Part shown: positions 1 to 8,526 of the stretch, one piece after another
Layout: each line of letters starts with the position of its first letter
Numbering within the stretch: the stretch's first letter is position 1
Source of the DNA: Globomyces pollinis-pini
Taxonomy: Eukaryota > Chytridiomycota > Chytridiomycetes > Rhizophydiales > Globomycetaceae
Direction: 5' to 3'
Assembly (NCBI GenBank): GCA_025399215.1
Contig: MU621510.1
Location: 1-12,861, forward strand
Length of the DNA stretch: 12,861 bases
Position numbers and translations under genes: made by a program
Notes under the pieces: generated by a model
Told to the model about the DNA's origin: nothing
What the model saw: only the letters and a program-made list of their open reading frames with translations
Database searches by the model: none

Positions 1-1024
1 CTCTTCAAGAAGACCATTCGTCCTGTTGAACGTGCTTTGAAAGATGCTAAACTTGATAAATCCAAAATTGATGAAATTGTTCTTGTTGGTGGATCCACTC
101 GTATTCCTAAAGTTGTTGAAATGATTGAAAGTTACTTTAACGGAAAGAAAGCATCCAAGGGTGTCAAGTAAGTTGTATTTATATATTTATTCTAGTCCTG
201 ATGAAGCTGTTGCATATGGTGCTTCTGTTCAAGGTGGTATCTTAAGTGGTGAAGAAAGCTTTGCCGATGTTTTGGTCTTGGACGTAAACCCATTGACTCT
301 CGGTATTGAAACCACCGGAGGAGTGATGACTAAATTGATTCCACGTAACACTCAAGTCCCAACCAAAAAGTCCCAAATTTTCTCCACTGCTGTTGATAAC
401 CAACCAACTGTTTCTATTCAAGTCTTTGAAGGTTTGCGCTTCTTATGTTGATATATTCTAGGTGAACGTCCATTAACTAAGGATAACAATCTTCTTGGTA
501 AATTCGACTTAACTGGTATTCCTCCTTCACCTCGTGGTGTTCCACAAATTGAAGTCTCTTTCGAAATCGATGCCAATGGTATCCTTCGTGTATCTGCTTC
601 TGATAAAGGAACTGGTAAATCCGAATCCATTGAAATCCAAAATGAAAAGGGTAGACTTTCTCAAGAAGAAATCGACCGTATGGTTGAAGAAGCTAACGCC
701 ATGGCTGATGAAGATAACAAATTGAAAGAAGCCATTGAAGCCAAAAACGGACTTGAAAACTATATCTATACCATCAAGAGTCAAGTCAGTGATGAAAAGC
801 AACTTGGAGGCAAAATTGATGAAGATGACAAGATCACTATTCTTGACGCTATCAAAGATGCTCAACAATGGGTTGATGCTCATGCTGCTTCTGCATCCAA
901 AGAAGAAATTGACGAACAAAAATCCGAATTAGAATCCATTGTCAATCCAATTACATCCAAATTATATGGAGACTCTAAGAGTGCAACAGATCCAGATGAT
1001 GATGATTATAACGACGAACTTTAA
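1..1024 (+). CDS. BiP/Kar2-type ER Hsp70, copy A (3' part)
   Basis: ER-lumen Hsp70 chaperone that folds secretory proteins; the 5' part lies outside the window. Coding segments are 1-167, 196-431 and 462-1024, separated by GT-AG introns of 28 bp (168-195) and 30 bp (432-461). Frame 1 begins inside the nucleotide-binding domain. It contains the adenosine motif [11 protein letters not shown], the linker segment DVLVLDV, the substrate-binding beta domain starting [12 protein letters not shown], and the helical lid. The protein ends in an acidic tail and NDEL, an HDEL/KDEL-type ER retrieval signal, which separates it from cytosolic (EEVD) and mitochondrial Hsp70s. AATAAA overlaps the TAA stop. 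A complete paralogue lies at 5141-7211 with introns at the same two positions. The family assignment is certain; that this is the main BiP is inferred from its more canonical linker and lid. Confidence 0.95.
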
Positions 1025-1182
1025 ATAAAATGTTACATTTCTTATTCCCACGAACATAAAAGTCTTTGAAATCTGTATCCTTCTCATTAGTTTACAGTTT
1101 GATTTCAATCTTGAGGATAGAATCCGTAATTATACCAAGGTTGGTAAACAATTTTCCTAAATTTTCACATTGAATTTGCCAT

Positions 1183-3293
1183 ATGTTTGAAATATTTGAC
1201 GCAGATGAACCAAAGGTGACAGTGATTGATGGAGGTCATATCTTGGTCGAGTCGATTCCTTCTCAACAGAAAACGAAGTTAGAAACTTTACGTTTTGATC
1301 CCATTAATGGTACAATGTCAGTAGATAGTAAGGTGTTGATCTTGATAAACAAATAGCACCTTATCTAGACTTTACTTCTTCCAGTTCAGAAAAAATCTTG
1401 CAGCATTTTGTATATTATGGAATTGTTGGTTGCATAGATTTTGGATTTGCCAAACATATATTCCTTGCTACAAAACGTGAATTGGTAACAACATCAGATA
1501 AAGCTGTCTTATCAATCTGGAAATTGAAAGATGTTATATCAATTCCAATATTTAGAAGGCAACTCTCTTTAACTTTGGATGAGGTATGGATGTTGAATTT
1601 GGTTAATTATTAGGAAGAATTTGAATCAGTTACTTTGAGAGATTTAAAGAAACAATTTACATTAGGTGATCTGTATTTCTCTTCAGATATGGATTTAACT
1701 AATGGATTGCAATACATGGCACAACAAATAGTTGGAGAATCTCAAATATTTCCCAAAAAGGTTAATTTTGAAGACATGGACGATAGATTTTTTTGGAACA
1801 AGTATATGCTAAAACCTTTAATGGATACGAAATACCATTCCTTTATAGTACCCTTGATTTTCGGATATGTTGGATCAATTAATCTGACACTTGATGGTCC
1901 GCCAGCCACCCTGGTTATTATGTCTCGCGTTAGCAGATACAGAGCTGGTAAGAGATATTGGGTACGTGGTGTAGATCAAAGTGGAAATGTTGCCATTGAA
2001 GTAGAAACAGACATGCTTGCTATCACCCCTGGCAAGACCGCATCTTTTCGAATTCTTAGAGGATCAGTACCATTAATTTGGAATCAACAGTCTGTTGGTT
2101 TATTTAGAACACCATCAATTAATTTGGACAAGATTTTCTCTGATGAATCTTTAGCAGGCATGGAATTGCACTTTGAAAGATTACTAAATACTTATGGTGG
2201 TCAAGTACATGTTGTAGATATGCTGAATAGAAATTCGAAAGGTTCGGATACTGCAGCATTATCTCTGGGATACGAAGAAGCCCTTCGATCTTGGAACCAT
2301 CCAGATATCAAGTATCACAAATTAGAGTCTATAGAAAACTCTCAAACAGCAGCCGACTTTGCTTCAAGTGTAGCCGAAATAATTACTCAACAAGGATTCT
2401 TTCTGTGTACCAACAAGACCCGTAACCAGCAAATAAAGGTACTTCGAATTCAACAAGGAATCATCAGGATCAATAACTTGGATTGTACTGACGAAGCAAG
2501 TATATCGCAATCTATAGTGGCCAGAGAAGCTTTGAAAATGATGTTGATTGAGTTGGGTTGTTGGTATCCTAATCGAACAGCATTGGATCAAACTTATGCA
2601 ATTAAATTAAGGCAGATTTGGGCGGATATGGCAGATTCACTTAGTTTTTATTATGTGGGAACAAGAATGTTGCATCAATATTACATTAAGAAAACCTGGT
2701 TTTTACGGTTTTTTGGGTAAGTGACTAAAGTTAATATTAGGCCATTTATTGATAGTCTTACTCATATATCCAGACTCTATATGTCTCATTTTCAACTCTA
2801 CTTGGAACATGATAGTATAGACTTTTTTATGGGGATACCACCACAAAACCAAGTTAGTATTCCTAGTCAAATCATGCTTCGCAGACGCTTAATATTTGTT
2901 GATATATCACAACGCTGGTTGTTGGCACTTATTCTGATACTTAAACGCTTCACAGCCCCACGACAGATTCGAAACTGGATTCAATTCATCTTGGCAATTT
3001 ATTGGATGATCATTTATTGGATTTTAGTAAATGTATTCCGTGTGGATAAATCATTCTTTGTTCGTAAGCCAAAATCATTAGTGAATATTGATTCATTACC
3101 GGATTTATCAGGTGGTCCAAGACATGGTATTGCAATCTATATGGAAAAATTGGAAAAGAAAGATAGAGAAAAAACAGATAACTCAAAGAAGCGACCAGTG
3201 CAAATATATGTAGAAACCAATGGTCCAAGATTTAGTACTTCTATGATAAAGAGCGCTGGCCCTTTGGTTGAGAATAATCGACAAGGACGATAA
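1183..3293 (+). CDS. Sac1-like phosphoinositide phosphatase with a lost active site (predicted pseudophosphatase)
   Basis: Four exons, 1183-1327, 1357-1583, 1614-2716 and 2741-3293, give 675 residues; introns are 29, 30 and 24 bp. Yeast and animal Sac1 are about 590-625 residues. The SAC domain is recognisable from YFSSDMDLT (about residue 145), DRFFWN (about 182), SRYRAGKRYWVRG (about 231-243) and, after the catalytic site, the HDSIDFFMG segment (about 515-523). Membrane-embedding stretches follow at about 551-559 (weak) and 571-591 (strong), as expected for the ER/Golgi-anchored Sac1 group. The catalytic loop normally reads RxNCxDCLDRTN. Here it reads RINNLDCTDEAS, so the nucleophilic Cys is Asn412 and the phosphate-binding Arg is Glu418. 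The reading frame is otherwise intact, so I predict a stable but inactive lipid-binding or regulatory protein. The start ATG opens directly into the N-terminal fold. No AATAAA is seen at the stop; an AATATAAA variant is there instead. Confidence 0.88.
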
Positions 3294-3822
3294 TATAAAA
3301 TTGATCACATTGGTAATAATCACACTTCATCTTGAGTCTGTTTACGTCCATGCGTATATGTTTATCCGTCGACTGGATATTATCGAAGGAAAGTTTGATC
3401 GGTTGATGTTCAGATCAATCCAAAAGTGCACCTTCACTAATCACTGATTGGTATCAGGCATTATATCGAAAACAACAGATAAAATCCGCATTGCATTTGT
3501 AATTAGAGATAAGATAGTAGAAAAGAACCAAAACATGTGATGGCATCGTGTGTAGTGTTTTATAATTCATTGGTCAACGTGTTGTAACATTTATTGGTAT
3601 ATCTTGTAAGTTTCTTGTCTGTCTCAAATTATAGCTAAGCGAATTGAAATTGTTTGCTGAAGCAATGGTCACTTGTTGTTACTGTATAATATATTTCGGG
3701 AATTATATGTTAAAACTGATCTATCCTTCCACCACCACATGCTTACACCAGTTGACCGAATTGGCCGATCATATGATTAGGAGAAATGTATAAATGCTGA
3801 TAGTCATCTCATTCACAAATAA
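3294..3822. other. Intergenic region with promoter of phosphatase copy A
   Basis: About 530 bp with no convincing gene. It holds short inverted repeats (TTGATC/GATCAA arms at 3395-3400 and 3413-3418; AATCACTGATT at 3439-3449), one AACGTG (reverse complement of CACGTT) at 3576-3581, and a TATA box just before the next gene. The longest ATG reading frame I followed here was 18 codons. Confidence 0.6.
3789..3794 (+). promoter_or_regulatory. TATA box of phosphatase copy A
   Basis: TATAAA lies 29 bp before the ATG at 3823. With usual TATA-to-start spacing the 5' leader would be only a few bases long. The paralogue at 7536 has a similar element at nearly the same distance, which supports a real core promoter. 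Confidence 0.55.
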
Positions 3823-4790
3823 ATGGCATTGAAATTACTTCTTGTTACCATCTTTGGGTTATATGCGACTGCAGTACCAACAGTAAGCGAACAGTCAATC
3901 TTGATTCTGGGCGATTGGGGAAATCCAAATAACCTTGGCCCTCTATCGCAAGTTGCAACTGCAATGGATAAAATTGCCACCGATACATCTGCCATTAGCG
4001 TAATTACGGTTGGTGATAACTTCTATGAAGATGGCGTGGAATCTGCAAACGATAACAAATGGAATTCTGTATGGTTGAATATTTTTAAGGGACGAACTGC
4101 GTCTTTAACGTGGAATGCATTAATGGGTATAATATGCAAAGCAATAACATTATAGGAAACCACGACTGGTATGGTAACAGCCGTGCAGAATTAGATTACT
4201 CTCGAAAGAATCCTCGTTGGAACCAGCCAGGATTCTTCTACACCCAAGAAACCACTATTGGACGATCAAAGGTCGCGTATGTCTTTATCGAGACTAGTTT
4301 ACTCCAATATGGATATTCAGGATCTTCTACTGCGCAGCGAAAGCCAAGATTAGTCAAGAATTTTATTGCTGAAGGTTGGACCGCCAATTCTGGTGCGATT
4401 GAGAATCATCTTCAAGTAATTGAGGGCTACCTGCAAAGATTTCAAAACTATGAACATTTGTTTGTGTTTGGACATCACGACCTTCAAACCTGCAGTGATC
4501 AGAATAATGCTGGAATGCTAAAATTGGATTCATTGCTACAAAAATATAGAGTGAGTGCTTATGTGTTTGGACATAGACATGCCCTTCAGTCCACTAAAGC
4601 TGGTTCAACCCTTTATATTCAATCAGGCTCAGGTGGATTTCAAGATGGAGTTTGTGGTGGAAACAGAGGTTGGGGGGCATCTGTGTATGGATTTGTTAAC
4701 TTGAAGATTTCAGAGTCTAGATTTTCTTTTGACTTCTACGATTTCAACTCTCGACTCATCCATACTGACACAGGAGTCACTAGAAAATAA
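3823..4790 (+). CDS. Secreted purple acid phosphatase-like metallophosphatase, copy A
   Basis: Two exons, 3823-4126 and 4156-4790, with a 29-bp intron inside the GNHDW motif; 312 residues. It belongs to the small, single-domain purple acid phosphatase group related to mammalian ACP5/TRAP, which hydrolyses phosphomonoesters at a binuclear metal centre. A hydrophobic signal peptide occupies about residues 1-17. The metal ligands follow in order: GDWG (Asp31), VGDNFY (Asp65, Tyr68), GNHDW (Asn103), FGHHD (His208) and FGHRH (His241, His243). All seven positions expected from ACP5 are present, so it should be active. No membrane anchor or retrieval signal is visible, so secretion or delivery to a vacuole is likely. 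The closest relative in the window is 7536-8487, with the intron at the same place. AATAAA overlaps the stop codon. Confidence 0.92.
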
Positions 4791-5140
4791 ACACGTTCAT
4801 CTCTAAAACATTGTACTGTGTATAGACCAAACCTGAACTAATGGTTGTCTTGAGTTACTTAACATAGACTTCCCCAAGTCTTTTACTCTGAAGTACTGTC
4901 CCTAATTGATTCAATATCTGACCAAAAAATTGATTTGATTAATCAACTCGTTCTTACGAACTTTTTACTTCTTTTTCTGTCTGAATCCCATATGCTTAAC
5001 TGAATAACAACTACCGTTATGGGAAGCGTATCTGGATGGTAAAGATCAATTTAAGCTCCAATTTCAACCAATCAAATCACGACACAAACCAACTAAAATT
5101 CATCATAACGCTTGGAAAATTCAATTCCAATTGTTGGAAA
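4791..5140. other. Intergenic region and promoter of BiP copy B
   Basis: 350 bp without a gene. A CCAAT box (5068-5072) and a GAA/TTC-rich heat-shock-element-like stretch (5115-5127) lie close to the next start codon. A GTTC-TTAC-GAAC inverted repeat lies near 4950-4961. An in-frame ATG at 5036 precedes the chosen BiP-B start but would put a polar stretch ahead of the signal peptide. Confidence 0.5.
5068..5127 (+). promoter_or_regulatory. Possible CCAAT box and heat-shock-like element upstream of BiP copy B
   Basis: CCAAT at 5068-5072 lies about 70 bp before the ATG. At 5115-5127, GAA-AA-TTC-AA-TTC resembles alternating heat-shock factor units, although the third unit is in the wrong orientation for a perfect site. 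Stress-responsive control is expected for BiP genes. The sites are short and AT-rich, so chance occurrence is a real possibility. Confidence 0.25.
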
Positions 5141-7211
5141 ATGAAATTGTCAGCATTTGTTACTGGTTTGGTCAGTATACTGTCAGTCACTAAAGCGGAT
5201 GAGGATATCAAAGGTCCAGTTATCGGTATCGATTTAGGAACGACAAACTCGTAATCATACACTTTTAACCTACAGATGTGTTGCTGTCTTTAGAAATGAG
5301 CAAGTCGAAATTATTGCAGACGAGCAAGGAAATCGTATCACTCCTTCTTACGTTGCCTTCACTGATAATGATGAGCATATGGTTGGTTACCCTGCAAAGA
5401 ATCAAGCTCATTCAAACCCACACAATACCATTTTTGATGCTAAACGTCTCATTGGCCGTGGTTTCGAAGAAAAGGAAGTGCAAGGCGATATGAAGCACTG
5501 GCCTTTCAAGGTTGTATCAAAAAATGGTAAACCAAACATCAAAGTGTCTGTGAAAGGTGAAGATAAGATCTTCTCCCCTGAAGAAGTGTCTGCTATGGTT
5601 CTTGGTAAAATGAAGGCAATTGCTGAAGCTTATTTGGGTGAAACGGTTACTCATGCTGTTGTTACTGTCCCTGCTTATTTCAACAATGCACAAAGTCAAG
5701 CTACTGAAGATGCTGGTACTATTGCCGGACTCAAGATTGCACGTATCATCAATGAACCTACCGCTGCCGCCATTGCCAATGGTCTTGACAAACAAAAGGA
5801 ATTGAACATCCTTGTCTTTGACTTGGGTGGTGGTACTTTTGATGTATCAGTGTTGACTATTGAAGATGGAGTATTTGAAGTATTATCCACTAACGGAGAT
5901 ACTCATTTGGGAGGAGAAGATTTCGATAACCGTATCATTGACCACTTTGTCAAATTATTCAAGAAGAAGACCAAGAAAGATGCTACCAAAGATGCTAAGG
6001 CAATGGGTAAACTTAAACGTGAAGCCGAAAAGGCCAAACGTGCATTATCCAACCAAATGTCTGTCCGAATTGAAATTGAATCCTTCTTGGATGGAGAAGA
6101 CTTTTCAGAAACTCTTACCCGAGCTAAATTTGAAGAACTCAACATGGACCTCTTCAAGAAGACCATTCGTCCTGTTGAACGTGCTTTGAAAGATGCTAAA
6201 CTTGATAAATCCAAAATTGATGAAATTGTTCTTGTTGGTGGATCTACTCGTATTCCTAAAGTTGTTGAAATGATTGAAAGTTACTTTAACAGAAAGAATG
6301 TGCTCAAGGGAATCAAGTGAGTTACAAGTCCGTATATTAATAATAGTCCAGAGGAAGTGGTAGCTTATGGTGCTGCATTGGTAGGTGATCTTGCACTTGT
6401 TCCGGTGGAGGAATTTATTTTTGGTGGTTTGCTTGACTTGCACATTGGTATTGAAACCACCGGAGGAGTGATGACTACCTTAATTCCACGTAATAGTATG
6501 GTGCCGGCCACGAAGTCGCAGATTTTCACCACTGTTGTTGATAACCAAAGAACCGTCTCTATTCAGGTCTTTGAAGGTATGCAATGACCCTGTTTATATT
6601 TAGGTGGACGTCCGTTAACCAAGTATAACAATCTTCTTGGTAAATTCGACTTGACTGGAATTTCTCCTTCACTGCGTGGTGTTCCACAAATCGAAGTCTT
6701 GTTTGACATCGATAGAAACTATGTCCTCCATGTCTCTGCTTCTGATAAAGGAACTGGTAAATCCGAATCTATCCAGCTCAATATTGATCTTTTATCTTCT
6801 AAAGAAATCGACCGCATTATTGAAGAAGCTGAAACAATGGCTGATGAAGATGAAAGAGTAAAGGAATCCATTGAAGCAAAAAATAGACTTGAAAACTATA
6901 TATATACAATCAAGGGTCAGATAGGTGGCCCAAAGCATGTCATTGAGGATGATTCCAAGATGGAAGAATCTGGCACAGATCTCAATACGTATGTTGCAAT
7001 CAGTATCACAAACCAGAATGGTATCCAGCTGATGGAAGAAGACACTATCACTATACTTGATGCAATCACACGTACTAAGCATTGGTTGGATACTCATGCT
7101 GGTACTGCGTCCAAAGAAGAAATTGATCTCCAAAAATCTGGATTAGAAACTTTAGTAAAAGCGGTCAAAATCAAGACGGAAATAAAGTTTGGTAGTCACA
7201 ATGAATTGTAA
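5141..7211 (+). CDS. BiP/Kar2-like ER Hsp70, copy B (complete, divergent C-terminal half)
   Basis: Four exons, 5141-5250, 5276-6316, 6347-6576 and 6604-7211, give 662 residues; introns are 25, 30 and 27 bp. The ATG at 5141 is chosen because a signal peptide (about residues 1-19, ending TKA before DED) starts there. The ATPase domain is well preserved: [10 protein letters not shown] (28-37), [11 protein letters not shown] (217-227) and VGGSTRIP (357-364). The substrate-binding half is unusual. The linker and first beta strand read [12 protein letters not shown], where copy A has [14 protein letters not shown], and the lid carries about 26 extra residues near 570-605. It ends in HNEL, a plausible ER retrieval variant, without the acidic tail of copy A. 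Introns 2 and 3 match those of copy A. The first 148 bases of copy A in the window are almost identical to 6150-6297. I read it as a functional but specialising paralogue; early decay of a redundant copy is the alternative. Confidence 0.93.
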
Positions 7212-7419
7212 ATAAAACCAACAAATATGTTTTTGAAAAATGTTTACCAGATGGATGAAAATAGTCAGCTAATGATGCCAGCTATATATTTGTATGAAAG
7301 TTGTCTATCAAGTATATCGTAATATTAGCAGTAAATTCACGTTAATGGAATCACAATAAAAGGTAACGCTATTTTATCAAAAGGACTTTTCAATATTTTG
7401 AAACTATATATTTGACCAG

Positions 7420-7459
7420 AACGTGCCAAATTTTGGTTTTTGGTGGAAAACGTGTCAAA
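7420..7459 (+). promoter_or_regulatory. Two AACGTGYCAAA repeats (CACGTT-type, Pho4-like sites)
   Basis: AACGTGCCAAA at 7420-7430 and AACGTGTCAAA at 7449-7459, in the same orientation, 29 bp apart and about 80-115 bp before the ATG. The core AACGTG is the reverse complement of CACGTT, one of the two core types bound by yeast Pho4 at acid phosphatase promoters. The match to an acid phosphatase gene is suggestive; phosphate control is an inference. Confidence 0.35.
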
Positions 7460-7506
7460 CTTATGGAAGACAGTATTGGTAACACTTGGTACAAAAAATA
7501 CATAAA

Positions 7507-7512
7507 TATAAG
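7507..7512 (+). promoter_or_regulatory. TATA-like element of phosphatase copy B
   Basis: TATAAG lies 24 bp before the ATG at 7536, close to the position of the TATA box in copy A. It implies a very short leader. Confidence 0.45.
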
Positions 7513-7535
7513 AGTTTTTGATCTATGAAGCTACT

Positions 7536-8487
7536 ATGCTACAATATACACTACTCTTCACGTTTGCAGCCAATGTATTGGCATCTCCTGCCGTTTCCGA
7601 TGCATCCATCTTGATCCTTGGAGACTGGGGTAGTAGCCCTGATATAAAGTCATTGAAACAAGTTGCCAAAGCAATGGACAGAGTTGCCATTGATACATCA
7701 GCCTACGCTGTTTTTACTGTTGGTGATAACTTTTACGATGATGGTGTGGATTCTGTGAATGACAAGAAATGGGATGATTTATGGTCAAACGTGTTTACTG
7801 GAGCTACTTCTAAAGTAAAATGGAACGTAATTATGGGTATTCATTTCAAAGAATTGAAGTATAGGTAATCATGATTGGTATGGGACTCCACGCGCTCAAT
7901 TAGAATATGCCAAAATCAATTCAAGATGGCATCAACCTGATTTCTTTTATGATGAAGAAATACAAGTTGGGAAATCAAATATTGGTTTTGTTTTCATAGA
8001 AACGGATCTGTTAGCCTATGGATACGGTGGAAAGGACAATAAACCACAAGTTCGTAAAAATTTCGTGAAAGAGGGTTGGGTGGATGGATCTAGTGAAATT
8101 GAAAATCAATTAGAATGGATAGAGACTACATTGAAAAAGTATGATGGTTATGATTACTTGTTTGTCTTTGGGCATCATAATCTACAAACTTGTAAACTTG
8201 ATTCTGATGATATGGATACCTTGGACAGATTACTTAAAAAGTACAATGTCAGTGCATATGTTCATGGGCATAAACATGCATTACAATCATACAAGTCCAA
8301 CAGTATGCTATACATCCAGTCTGGATCAGCAGGAGTCTTGGAAGATGTTTGTAAGAAGAATAAGGGTTGGGGTGCTGCTGAACACGGTTTTGTCAATTTA
8401 AGGATTAAAGAGAGCTCCTTTAAATTTGACTTCTATAATATGGATGGAGATATTCTACATACTGAAAATGGTTCAAGAAGGGTTTAA
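7536..8487 (+). CDS. Secreted purple acid phosphatase-like metallophosphatase, copy B
   Basis: Two exons, 7536-7836 and 7865-8487, with a 28-bp intron splitting the Gly codon of GNHDW exactly as in copy A; 307 residues. The ATG at 7536 begins a signal peptide (about residues 1-16, ending VLA). Metal-ligand motifs are GDWG (Asp30), VGDNFY (Asp64, Tyr67), GNHDW (Asn102), FGHHN (His204) and HGHKH (His236, His238), all intact. By eye more than half of aligned residues match copy A, with conserved blocks such as LQTC, YIQSGS and KGWGA versus RGWGA. It should be an active secreted or vacuolar phosphomonoesterase. AATAAA starts one base after the stop codon. The Nup107 gene converges on it, with only 39 bp between the two stop codons. 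Confidence 0.92.
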
Positions 8488-8526
8488 CAATAAATTTTAA
8501 ATACTTCAAACTTTTCATTTATTCTG
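8488..8526. terminator. 39-bp convergent 3' region with opposed AATAAA signals
   Basis: The plus-strand AATAAA at 8489-8494 serves phosphatase copy B. The minus-strand AATAAA at 8518-8523 serves Nup107. Cleavage usually occurs 10-30 bases past AATAAA, so the two transcripts should overlap or end almost back to back. Confidence 0.6.

Larger units (their letters stand above)
7212..7535. other. Intergenic region with promoter of phosphatase copy B
   Basis: 324 bp without a gene and with no recognisable Sac1-like remnant, although a Sac1-like gene occupies the equivalent interval between copy A of BiP and copy A of the phosphatase. It contains two AACGTGYCAAA direct repeats and a TATA-like element. 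Confidence 0.55.

Noticed and set aside
527..919. Long antisense open frame (about 130 codons) opposite the BiP-A 3' end
   Set aside because: It mirrors a well-supported Hsp70 exon, has a low-complexity Phe/Ile-rich product and resembles no family I know. A similar antisense frame at 6792-7133 appears opposite the same part of copy B, as expected for a shadow of coding sequence.
1183..3293. Sac1-like gene as a frameshifted pseudogene
   Set aside because: Three apparent frame breaks are each removed by a 24-30 bp GT-AG intron, and the joined frame stays homologous to Sac1 on both sides.
5068..5086. Mammalian-type ERSE (CCAAT-N9-CCACG) before BiP copy B
   Set aside because: CCAAT is present, but the bases after N9 match CCACG at only three of five positions, which is not enough to call.
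5036..5140. Upstream in-frame ATG as the start of BiP copy B
   Set aside because: It would add 35 polar residues before a clear signal peptide that begins at the ATG at 5141; the stretch is better read as leader or promoter.
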